Shown: positions 26,996 to 34,925 of the stretch, in pieces
How the letters are laid out: every line of letters begins with the position of its first letter
Numbering within the stretch: the stretch's first letter is position 1
Origin: DASXMR01 sp036495525
Lineage (GTDB): Bacteria > Actinomycetota > Actinomycetes > Streptosporangiales > Streptosporangiaceae
Length of the DNA: 64,000 bases
Assembly: GCA_036495525.1 (NCBI GenBank)
Contig: DASXMR010000057.1
Coordinates: 31,336-95,335, forward strand
Direction of reading: 5' to 3'
The notes under the pieces: model-generated
Told to the model about the DNA's origin: nothing
Databases searched by the model: none
What the model saw: only the letters and a program-made list of their open reading frames with translations
Position numbers and translations under genes: made by a program

Positions 26996-27064
26996 CGCTG
27001 CAGAGCTCCGCCCCGGTCCAGCTGGCCATGCCCCCGGCCGCTTCTTGCTCAAGAGGGAGCTTTC

Positions 27065-28639
27065 ATGTCAAACCGAACCTTCGTGCTGAAGGCGCTGACA
27101 GCGGTCAGCGCGCTGGCGGTGCTGGCCGCTTGCGGATCGGGCTCGTCAGGGAACTCGCCGAGCGCCACCGGCGGCGGCGGCGGGAAGCCGGTGCGCGGCG
27201 GCAACCTGATCTTCGACGCGGTTCAGGACGCGCAGTCGATGAACAACACCACGGTCTTCGACAACAACTCCATCTGGATCTTCGAGCAGATCTTCCAGAC
27301 CCTGTACACGGTGACCAACAACGGCAAGGGCGTGCAGCCGGAACTCGCCACTAGCTACACCATGTCACCGGACAAGAAGACCTACACCTTCAAGCTGCGC
27401 CAGGGCATCAAGTTCTCCAACGGCAAGCCGATGACCGCGGCCGACGTGAAGTTCTCCATCGACCAGAACCGCAAGGCCGCACAGGGCTGGGCCTACCTTG
27501 ACTCGGCGATCAAGTCGGTCGACGACCCTTCGCCCGACACGGTCGTGATCAACCTCAAGTTCCCGTGGGCGCCGCTGCTGGCCGACCTGTCGATCTTCGC
27601 GAACGGGATCGTGCCGAACAACTACGGCGGCGAGACCGAGACGCAGTTCTACAACCACCCGATCGGGACCGGCCCGTTCATGTGGGACTACTGGCACAAG
27701 GGCCAGGCGCTCAAGCTGGTGCGCAACCCGAACTACTGGCAGGCCGGCAAGCCGTACCTGAACAGCGTCACCTGGAACGACGTGCCCAACGACAACACCA
27801 GGCTGCTGCAGCTCAAGGGCGGGCAGGCGCAGGTCGACCAGACCCCGGCGTGGTCCACCGTCGCCAGCCTGAAGTCCACCGCTGGCGTCGTCATGAACCT
27901 GTTCAACTCGACCCAGACCAACTACCTGGCCTTCAACGAGCAGCGCAAGCCGTTCCAGGACGTGCACGTGCGCCGCGCGATCTCGCTGGCGATCAACAGG
28001 AAGGCGCTGGTGCAGGCGGTGCTGTTCGGCAACGGCGAGCCGGCTAACTCGCTGTTCCCGCCGCAGGTGCCGTACTACCAGAAGAGCACGCCTGGCCTGC
28101 AGTACAACCTGGCAGCGGCCAAGCAGGAGATGGCCAAGTCGAGCGTGCCGCACGGCTTTACCACGACGATCCTGATCGGTTCAGGCAACTCCGACTACCT
28201 GACCATCGCGACGGCGCTGCAGAGCGAGCTGAAGCCGCTCGGCATCAACCTGAAGATCCAGCAGCTCGACCCCAACACGGCCAACAACGACGAGCAGTCG
28301 CTCAAGTACGACATGACGCTCACGCTGTGGACGATGGACATCCCCGACCCGGACGAGCTGGCCACCTTCGCGGTCGACCCGAGCTCCGGCGCCAAGTCCT
28401 TCTTCACCGCCTACAACAACCCCACGGTGGTCAAGGACACCCACAAGGCCGAGGTGACGACCTCACCGACCGCGCGTCAGGACCTCTACAACGTGGTGCA
28501 GGCGGACTCGGCGCAGGACGCCTTCATGGCCTACCTCTACTACTCGCCGTATCCGTACGCCACCACGAGCAACGTGCACGGCTTCTACGTCACGCCGCTC
28601 GGCAACATGCACATGGAGGACGTGTGGCTGAGCAAGTAG
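27065..28639 (+). CDS. Peptide-type ABC transporter substrate-binding lipoprotein (SBP family 5)
   Basis: The 524-residue lipoprotein has a signal ending in LAVLAACGSG. It then has the family-5 extracytoplasmic binding domain (residues about 40-510), with LIFDAVQDAQSMNNTT, a YTFKLRQGIKFSNGKPMTA signature block and DVHVRRAISLAINRKAL. This family binds peptides, nickel complexes or opine-like ligands for DppBCDF-type importers. It is the first gene of the importer operon, starting at an ATG behind AGGGAGC. The two permease and two ATPase genes follow in order. Confidence 0.93.
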   Translation: MSNRTFVLKALTAVSALAVLAACGSGSSGNSPSATGGGGGKPVRGGNLIFDAVQDAQSMNNTTVFDNNSIWIFEQIFQTLYTVTNNGKGVQPELATSYTMSPDKKTYTFKLRQGIKFSNGKPMTAADVKFSIDQNRKAAQGWAYLDSAIKSVDDPSPDTVVINLKFPWAPLLADLSIFANGIVPNNYGGETETQFYNHPIGTGPFMWDYWHKGQALKLVRNPNYWQAGKPYLNSVTWNDVPNDNTRLLQLKGGQAQVDQTPAWSTVASLKSTAGVVMNLFNSTQTNYLAFNEQRKPFQDVHVRRAISLAINRKALVQAVLFGNGEPANSLFPPQVPYYQKSTPGLQYNLAAAKQEMAKSSVPHGFTTTILIGSGNSDYLTIATALQSELKPLGINLKIQQLDPNTANNDEQSLKYDMTLTLWTMDIPDPDELATFAVDPSSGAKSFFTAYNNPTVVKDTHKAEVTTSPTARQDLYNVVQADSAQDAFMAYLYYSPYPYATTSNVHGFYVTPLGNMHMEDVWLSK

Positions 28640-28683
28640 CGGCCGGGCCGGGTCCGGCCGAGCGCGAAAGGTAGCGATCGCCC

Positions 28684-29628
28684 GTGGGGCGGATGTCATT
28701 CGTGGGCCGGCGGCTAGCGCAGCTCGTGCCGGTAGCCGTCGGCGTCACGATCATCGTGTTCTTCATGATCCACCTGATCCCTGGCGACCCGGCCAGGACG
28801 ATCCTTGGCATCCACGCGACGCCCAAGGCGATAGCGATCCTGCACCGGGAGTGGGGCCTGAACCGGCCGCTGGTGAGTCAGTACTGGCTCTTCCTCGACC
28901 GGCTGGTGCACGGCAATCTGGGACAGAGCCTGATCTACGGGGTGCCGGCCAGGACGCTGATCTGGCAGCGGCTGCCGGCCACCCTGTGGCTCATCATCTA
29001 CGCGACGGTGATCTCCGTCGTGATCAGCGTCCCGCTGGCGATGATCGCCGCGAGCCGCAAGGACGCGCTGCGCGACCAGGTCGTCCGCGCTGTCCCGCTG
29101 GTCGGGCTCGGCATGCCGACCTTCTGGGTGGGGTTCCTGCTCATCTACGGCTTCGGCATCAAGATCAAGGCGTTCCCGGTGGGCGGCTACGGCGACGGAG
29201 TAGGCGGCCACCTGTACTACATGTTCCTGCCCGCGCTGACCGTGGCCATCGCGCTGTCGCCGGTGGTGATCCGCAGCCTGCGCGCCAGCATGCTAAATGT
29301 GCTCGGCGCCGACTACATCACCACGGCCAGGTCCAAGGGCGTGCCAGGGCGGCGGCTGTTCCTCAGGCACGTGCTGCGCAACGCGGTCATCCCGGCGGTG
29401 ACCGTGCTCGGCATCAACATCGGCTTCCTCATCGGCGGGACGGTGATCGTGGAGAACGTTTTCGCGATCCCCGGCGTCGGCCAGCTGATGATCAACTCGA
29501 TCTTCCAGCGTGACTTCCCGGTGGTGCAGGGCGTCACGCTGGTCTTCGGCGTGCTGGTCGTACTGATCAACCTGCTCGCCGACATGGCGTACGCGACCCT
29601 CGACCCGAGAGTGAGCTTCGACCGGTGA
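28684..29628 (+). CDS. Peptide ABC transporter permease (DppB type)
   Basis: The 314-residue inner-membrane permease has about six spans. The N-terminus (FVGRRLAQLVPVAVGVTIIV) and the segment LIPGDPARTILG are diagnostic of DppB/OppB. The cytoplasmic EAA loop is around DYITTARSKGVPGRRLF, where the ATPase docks. It pairs with the DppC-type permease, whose GTG overlaps its stop by 4 nt. GTG 28684 or ATG 28693 may be the start. Confidence 0.93.
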   Translation: MGRMSFVGRRLAQLVPVAVGVTIIVFFMIHLIPGDPARTILGIHATPKAIAILHREWGLNRPLVSQYWLFLDRLVHGNLGQSLIYGVPARTLIWQRLPATLWLIIYATVISVVISVPLAMIAASRKDALRDQVVRAVPLVGLGMPTFWVGFLLIYGFGIKIKAFPVGGYGDGVGGHLYYMFLPALTVAIALSPVVIRSLRASMLNVLGADYITTARSKGVPGRRLFLRHVLRNAVIPAVTVLGINIGFLIGGTVIVENVFAIPGVGQLMINSIFQRDFPVVQGVTLVFGVLVVLINLLADMAYATLDPRVSFDR

Positions 29629-30533
29629 CCGCGTCAGGCGAACTGCCCTCACTGCCGCTGGCCGGCCCGGTCGCCCAGCTCGACCGCCCGCCAGCCGCCG
29701 ACCGGGCGGCCCAGCCGCGCCGCCGTACCTGGTACCGGCAGCCGGCCCTGATGGCCGGCCTGGTGATCACCGGGCTGATCGTCGCCGTTGCCCTAGCCGC
29801 GCCGCTGTTCATCTCCTTCAACCCCACCGCGACGAACCTCGGCCAGGCGCTGCAGCCGCCGGGCGCGCACCATCTACTCGGCACCGACCAGCTCGGCCGG
29901 GATGTCTTCAAGCGGCTGATCTACTCTGCCAGGACCGATCTGCGGGTCGGCTTCATCGCCGTGCTGTTCCCGTTCTGCCTGGGCACGATCCTCGGCAGCC
30001 TGGCCGGCTACTTCGGCGGCTGGCTCGAGCTGGTCATCATGCGGCTAGTCGACATCGTCGTCGCCTTCCCGTTTTACGTGCTGCTGATCGCGCTGGTATT
30101 CGTGCTCGGTCCCGGCACCCGCAGCATCTACATCGCGATCACGATCGTCGGCTGGGTCTCCTACGCGCGGCTGGTGCGGGCGGAGATCCTGGTGGCCAAG
30201 CGCCAGGAGTACGTGCTCGCCGCGCAGTCTGGCGGCCTGTCCAGCCTGCGCATCATGGGCAGGCACCTGCTGCCGAACGTGATCAGCCAGGCGATCATCT
30301 ACGCGATGTCCGACATCGTCCAGGACATCCTGGCGATCGTGACCCTGGGCTATTTCGGCCTGGGCATCCAGGAGCCGACGCCCGACTGGGGACTCATGAT
30401 CAACGAAGGGCAGAACTTCCTGAGCACGCACTGGCAGCTCACCACTATTCCCGGCCTGGCGGTGGTCGTCGTCGGCCTCGGGCTATCCCTCATCGGCGAC
30501 GGGCTCGCCGACCTGCTCAGGCCTGGGCAGTGA
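29625..30533 (+). CDS. Peptide ABC transporter permease (DppC type)
   Basis: The 302-residue permease has a Pro/Arg-rich cytoplasmic N-terminus of about 40 residues and then DppC-type spans. HHLLGTDQLGRDVFKRLIYSAR is the typical DppC segment, and the EAA loop is VLAAQSGGLSSLRIMGRHLL. Translationally coupled to the genes on both sides by 4-nt overlaps. Confidence 0.93.
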   Translation: MTASGELPSLPLAGPVAQLDRPPAADRAAQPRRRTWYRQPALMAGLVITGLIVAVALAAPLFISFNPTATNLGQALQPPGAHHLLGTDQLGRDVFKRLIYSARTDLRVGFIAVLFPFCLGTILGSLAGYFGGWLELVIMRLVDIVVAFPFYVLLIALVFVLGPGTRSIYIAITIVGWVSYARLVRAEILVAKRQEYVLAAQSGGLSSLRIMGRHLLPNVISQAIIYAMSDIVQDILAIVTLGYFGLGIQEPTPDWGLMINEGQNFLSTHWQLTTIPGLAVVVVGLGLSLIGDGLADLLRPGQ

Positions 30534-31588
30534 TGCCAGTGCCGGGAACCACGGGGCCAGGGAAGACGGTGCCACTGACGGGCACGACGGGGCCGGTGCT
30601 GCAGGTCAGCGACCTGCACGTGCAGATCGCCAGCCGTCGCGGGCTGGTCCGCGCGGTCGACGGGGTCAGCTTCGAAGTCGCCAGGGGCGAGGCGATGGGC
30701 CTGGTCGGCGAGTCGGGCTCGGGCAAGAGCATGACGCTGCGCGCCGTGCTCGGCGTGCTGCCGCCCGAGGCGAAGGTGACCGCGGGCCAGATCGTGCTGG
30801 ACGGGCGTGACCTGGTACCGCTGAGCCAGGGCGCGCTGAACGCGATCCGCGGGCCGAAGATCTCGATGATCTTCCAGGAGCCGATGAGCGCGCTCAACCC
30901 GGTGATGCGGGTCGGCGCCCAGATCGCCGAGGGCCCGATCGTGCACCTCGGCTACAGCCGCGCCAAGGCGGCCGAGCGGGCGCTCGACCTGATGCGCCGG
31001 GTCGGCATCCCGGACCCCGAACGGCGCTTCCGCTCCTACCCGCATGAGTTCTCCGGCGGTATGCGGCAGCGGGTGATGATCGCGATCGCGCTCGCCTGCG
31101 ATCCGGAGATCATCCTCTGCGACGAGCCAACTACCGCGCTGGACGTCACGATCCAGGACCAGATTCTGCGGCTGCTCGCCAGGCTGTGCCGCGAGTCAGG
31201 GGTGAGCCTGGTCTTCGTCACCCACGACCTGCCGGTGGTCGCGCAGGTATGCCAGCAGGTGGCCGTCATGTACGGCGGCCAGCTGGTGGAATCCGGGCCG
31301 GTGCGAGACGTGCTGCACGAGCCGCGCCATCCCTACACGCTCGGCCTGGTGCGGTCGGCTCCCGACGTCGACAACGTGCGCGCCGCGCTGGTACCCATTC
31401 CTGGCGCGCCGCCGAGCCTGATCGTGCCGCCTGACGGCTGCCGGTTCCATCCGCGGTGCAAGTTCGCCGAGGAGGACTGCCAGGTGACTGAGCCGCCGCT
31501 GGTGCCGCTGTCTGGCGGGCGGGCCACTGCCTGCCTGCACTACGAGCGCTGCATCGAGGCGCTCCAGGCCGACCGGGACGCGTCGTGA
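30530..31588 (+). CDS. Peptide ABC transporter ATP-binding protein (DppD type)
   Basis: The 352-residue ATPase has Walker A GESGSGKSM, signature SGGMRQR, Walker B IILCDEPTTALD and the C-terminal oligopeptide-transport domain (GCRFHPRCKFAEEDC) found in DppD/OppD. That domain is Cys-rich, and iron-sulfur binding has been proposed for some relatives. It works as a heterodimer with the DppF-type subunit encoded next. GTG 30530 and ATG 30533 are adjacent possible starts. Confidence 0.93.
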   Translation: MMPVPGTTGPGKTVPLTGTTGPVLQVSDLHVQIASRRGLVRAVDGVSFEVARGEAMGLVGESGSGKSMTLRAVLGVLPPEAKVTAGQIVLDGRDLVPLSQGALNAIRGPKISMIFQEPMSALNPVMRVGAQIAEGPIVHLGYSRAKAAERALDLMRRVGIPDPERRFRSYPHEFSGGMRQRVMIAIALACDPEIILCDEPTTALDVTIQDQILRLLARLCRESGVSLVFVTHDLPVVAQVCQQVAVMYGGQLVESGPVRDVLHEPRHPYTLGLVRSAPDVDNVRAALVPIPGAPPSLIVPPDGCRFHPRCKFAEEDCQVTEPPLVPLSGGRATACLHYERCIEALQADRDAS

Positions 31589-32616
31589 CCGCGGCGGTAC
31601 CGGCGCCTGCGCAGGCACCAGTGCCGCAGGAGCAGGCGCTGCTGGCCGCGGCCGGCCTGTCGGTCACCTTCGGCAGCGGCACGATAGCCTCCCGGCTCAG
31701 GCATGAGCAGCGGGTGCTGCGCGCGGTGGACGGGGTCGACCTGGAGATCCGCCGCGGCGAGGCACTGGCACTGGTCGGCGAGTCCGGCTCGGGCAAGTCC
31801 ACCCTGGCGCGGGCGCTCACCGGGCTGGTACCGCTGGCGAGCGGCGAGGTGCGTTTGGACGGCCGGGTGCTGCGACCACGGCGGCGGCGCAGTGACCAGC
31901 GCCGGATCCAGATGGTGTTCCAGGACCCGTACTCGTCGCTCAACCCCCGGCTCACGGTGGGCAGCACGCTCGCTGAGCTGATGCGGGTGCACCACGTGGT
32001 GCCGCGCAACGAGGTGGCGTCCTACAGTCGCGACCTGCTCGGCATGGTCGGGCTCGGCGAGGACGCGCTGTCGGCCTACCCGCGGCAGTTCTCCGGCGGC
32101 CAGCGGCAGCGCGTGGCGATCGCCAGGGCGCTGTGCCTGCGGCCGGAAATCCTGGTCGCTGACGAGCCGGTTTCCGCGCTAGACGTCAGCGTGCAGGCGA
32201 CGATCCTCAACCTGCTGCGCGACCTGCGCGCCGAGCTCGGCCTCACGCTGATGCTCATCTCGCACAACCTGGCCGTGGTCCGGCATCTCTGCGACCGGGT
32301 GGCGGTCATGTACCTCGGCCGGATCATCGAGGTGGCCCCCACTGAGCAGCTGTTCGCTGACCCGCAGCATCCCTACACTCGCGGGCTGCTGGCCGCGATC
32401 CCGCGGCTTGACGCCACCCTGGAGCAGCCGCCGGCCATGCAGGGCGACCCGCCGAGCCCGCTGCGCATCCCGGCCGGCTGCCGGTTCCGCACCCGCTGCC
32501 CGATCGCGCAGCCGGTGTGCGAGGAGCAGGATCCGGTGCTGGCGGGCGACCAGGAGCACGCTGCCGCCTGCCACTTCGCCTTCACCGCCACGGCGGGCGC
32601 TACCCAGCGCGGGTGA
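31585..32616 (+). CDS. Peptide ABC transporter ATP-binding protein (DppF type)
   Basis: The 343-residue second ATPase has Walker A GESGSGKST, signature SGGQRQR, Walker B ILVADEPVSALD and C-terminal CRFRTRCPIAQPVC. The 4-nt overlap with the DppD-type gene supports coupled synthesis of the heterodimer. The D-aminopeptidase gene follows after 60 nt, still in the same direction, completing the unit. Confidence 0.93.
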   Translation: MTAAVPAPAQAPVPQEQALLAAAGLSVTFGSGTIASRLRHEQRVLRAVDGVDLEIRRGEALALVGESGSGKSTLARALTGLVPLASGEVRLDGRVLRPRRRRSDQRRIQMVFQDPYSSLNPRLTVGSTLAELMRVHHVVPRNEVASYSRDLLGMVGLGEDALSAYPRQFSGGQRQRVAIARALCLRPEILVADEPVSALDVSVQATILNLLRDLRAELGLTLMLISHNLAVVRHLCDRVAVMYLGRIIEVAPTEQLFADPQHPYTRGLLAAIPRLDATLEQPPAMQGDPPSPLRIPAGCRFRTRCPIAQPVCEEQDPVLAGDQEHAAACHFAFTATAGATQRG

Positions 32617-32676
32617 CGGCGGCCGGGCAGGCGCCGGGCAGCGGCAGCAACCGAGCACGAGCGGGAGAGGCGGCAG

Positions 32677-33504
32677 ATGAAGGTCTTCGTGTCCAGCGAC
32701 ATGGAGGGGACGGCGGGCGTCGTCGACTGGGAGCAGTGCGTGGGCGACGGGCCGCAGGCAGCGGCGGGTCGGCGGCTGCTGCTCGACGAGGTGAACGCCG
32801 CCATCGAGGGCGCGCTAGCTGGCGGCGCGACCGAGGTGGTGGTCAACGACTCGCACTCCACCATGCGCAATCTCCCGCCCGGTGAGCTGGCCGGGGGCGC
32901 GTCGTACATCTCCGGCAGCCACAAGCCGCTGTACATGATGCAGGGCCTGGACGGCAGCTTCGGCGCGGTGCTCTTCGTCTCCTACCACGGCTCGGTCGGC
33001 GCTCCTGCCGGGCTGTCGCACACCTACAATCCGCGCGCCGTGGTCGAGGCGCGGATCAACGGCACGGTCACCGGCGAGGCCGGCATCAACGCGCTGGTGG
33101 CCGCCCACCACGGGGTACCGGTGGTGCTGGTGACCGGTGACCGGTGCGCGTGCGAGGAGACCGCGGCGCTGATCCCCGGCGTGCACGGCGCCGTGGTCAA
33201 GGAGCACGTCAGCAGGCTCGCCGCGCACAGCATGCACCCGTCCATGGCCTGCGCGCTGATCCGGGATACCGCCAAGCGCGCGGTGGCCGGCGCCGAGCAG
33301 TCAGGCCCGCCGCCGTTCAGCACGCCGGTCAGCCTCGAGCTCTCGGTTCGCAATACCGACATCGCTGAGGCAGCGAGCTGGGTGCGCGGGGTGGAGCGGA
33401 CCGGCCAGCGGCAGGTCAGCATCACGGGCACCGACCTGCTGAGCGTCTACCGCTCGTTCTGCGCGGCGATCCTGCTCACCCGCACGGTCGCGGAGGCGGT
33501 ATGA
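32677..33504 (+). CDS. dppA: M55 family D-aminopeptidase (DppA-like)
   Basis: The 275-residue protein matches Bacillus DppA in length and active-site layout. It has D8 and E10 in SSDMEGT, H60 in VVNDSHST, H104 in SYHGSVG, H115 in LSHTYN and Glu 134 in TGEAG, corresponding to the binuclear zinc ligands and the proposed catalytic His. Family members release N-terminal D-amino acids from short peptides such as D-Ala-D-Ala. Placed right after a DppBCDF importer, as in B. subtilis dppABCDE, it suggests use of D-amino-acid (cell-wall-derived) peptides as nutrients. AGAGG lies upstream of the ATG. Confidence 0.93.
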   Translation: MKVFVSSDMEGTAGVVDWEQCVGDGPQAAAGRRLLLDEVNAAIEGALAGGATEVVVNDSHSTMRNLPPGELAGGASYISGSHKPLYMMQGLDGSFGAVLFVSYHGSVGAPAGLSHTYNPRAVVEARINGTVTGEAGINALVAAHHGVPVVLVTGDRCACEETAALIPGVHGAVVKEHVSRLAAHSMHPSMACALIRDTAKRAVAGAEQSGPPPFSTPVSLELSVRNTDIAEAASWVRGVERTGQRQVSITGTDLLSVYRSFCAAILLTRTVAEAV

Positions 33505-33806
33505 GCCAGGCGGCCCATCCAGACCAGCTCTCCGCCTCCGGCCGCGGGGACCCTACCTGCCAGGCCGGCAGCTCCTGCCTGCGATGATCGAGGCAGGTGA
33601 TGGCTGCAGCGTGAAGATTGCCCAGCGGGCCGGCCGCGCAGGCGACACGAGCGTGCCGCCCGCACGCTCGCTCGGGGCTGGCCGGTGCGGCCTTTCCGGT
33701 GTCTCACGGCCGGTCACGCCGGGAACCGGGCCAGCTGAGGGAGCCCCGGACAGGCTGGCATCCAGGTGGCCGCCCGGATACGCCACGATGAGGAGGCACT
33801 AGCCAG
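33505..33806. other. 302-nt intergenic region before the LacI-type regulator
   Basis: No gene. A modest hairpin (CCTGCCT/AGGCAGG, 33574-33597) may attenuate or end the importer transcript. I see no clear promoter or operator. Confidence 0.3.
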
Positions 33807-34925
33807 GTGGACCGGCAGCAGGGCAAGGGCAGCGGCCCGCGCAGCGCCCGGCTGGTCGACATCGCCGAGGCCGTCGGGGTGCACGTGTCCACCGTGTCGC
33901 GGGTGCTGAACGGCGACCCGGCGCAGTCCATCCGGCCGGAGACCTACGACCGGATCATGAGCACCGCGCGGCAGCAGGGCTACCGGCCGAACGCCCTGGC
34001 CCGCGGGCTCAAGCAGCGCCGTACGGGCGCCCTGGCGTTCGTCATCCCGCTGCTACGCAACCCGATCTGGGCCCGGCTGCAGCGAGGCGCGCTGCAGCGA
34101 GCCGGCGAGCGCGGCTATGCCGTCATGATCATGGAAGAGCCGACCGAGGACCCCAAACCGCCAGGGAAGTACCGCTACCTGGTAGACGAGAGCCGGGCCG
34201 ACGGCCTGCTGCTGGCTACCGCGCTGCGGGTCAGCGAGCACGCCGACGGCGTCGCCGATGTCCCGCATGTCTACGTGAACCGGCGCGGTCCCCGCCGCGG
34301 GCATGACGTGATCATGGATGAGCCTGGTGCCATCAGGACCTTCCTCGGCTACGTCGCCGGCCTCGGCCATGACAGCGTCGCGCTGATTGACGGGCCGGCC
34401 GAGGTGGACACCGTGCACCGTCGGGTCGGCGCGGCCCGCCGGATGTGCGCGGCCAGCGGCATCGCCCTGACCGTGCGGCACGCAGCGCCGACCGAGGAGG
34501 GCGGCTGGGACGCGACCAACCGGCTGCTTCGGCGCCGGCCGCTGCCGACCGCGTGCGCCGTCGGCAGCATCAACCAGCTGTTCGGCGTGCTCGCGGCGCT
34601 GCGCTCGGCCGGGACCGGCGTGCCGGCCGATATGTCGGTGGTCAGCTTCGACGAGGACGAGTGCCTGGCGTACCTCGACGTCCCGGTGACCAGCATCAGC
34701 ATGCCGCTCGTCGCCCTGGGCGGCGAGGCCGTGGACGCGCTCATCGCCCGGATCAACGGGGAGCCGCCGGCCGACGTGATGGTCAGCGAGCCGATGACGC
34801 TCATCGCGCGCTCGTCGGTGGGCCCGCCGGCTGCCCTCGGCGCGGCCGGGGTGCCGAGCGCACGGCTGCCGGGCGACGGCCTGACCGCGGGCGGCAGGCC
34901 GGGCAGCGACCGGCGGCGCGGCTAG
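33807..34925 (+). CDS. LacI-family transcriptional regulator
   Basis: The 372-residue protein has a LacI-type HTH near its N-terminus (LVDIAEAVGVHVSTVSRVLN) and a hinge with PNALARGLKQRRTGALAFVIP. A periplasmic-binding-protein-like effector domain follows (NPIWARLQRGAL, SVVSFDEDECLAYL, PVTSISMP). GTG 33807 follows AGGAGG. It lies downstream of the importer and D-aminopeptidase genes and upstream (convergent) of glgX. It may regulate either the importer locus or the glycogen-trehalose genes, and sequence does not decide. Its stop codon interlocks with that of glgX in CTAG. Confidence 0.9.
   Translation: MDRQQGKGSGPRSARLVDIAEAVGVHVSTVSRVLNGDPAQSIRPETYDRIMSTARQQGYRPNALARGLKQRRTGALAFVIPLLRNPIWARLQRGALQRAGERGYAVMIMEEPTEDPKPPGKYRYLVDESRADGLLLATALRVSEHADGVADVPHVYVNRRGPRRGHDVIMDEPGAIRTFLGYVAGLGHDSVALIDGPAEVDTVHRRVGAARRMCAASGIALTVRHAAPTEEGGWDATNRLLRRRPLPTACAVGSINQLFGVLAALRSAGTGVPADMSVVSFDEDECLAYLDVPVTSISMPLVALGGEAVDALIARINGEPPADVMVSEPMTLIARSSVGPPAALGAAGVPSARLPGDGLTAGGRPGSDRRRG

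Noticed and set aside
25684..27354. 556-residue frame opposite the reductase-amidase fusion
   Set aside because: The sense strand has complete catalytic motifs of two enzymes, and this frame runs through the divergent promoter into the lipoprotein gene.
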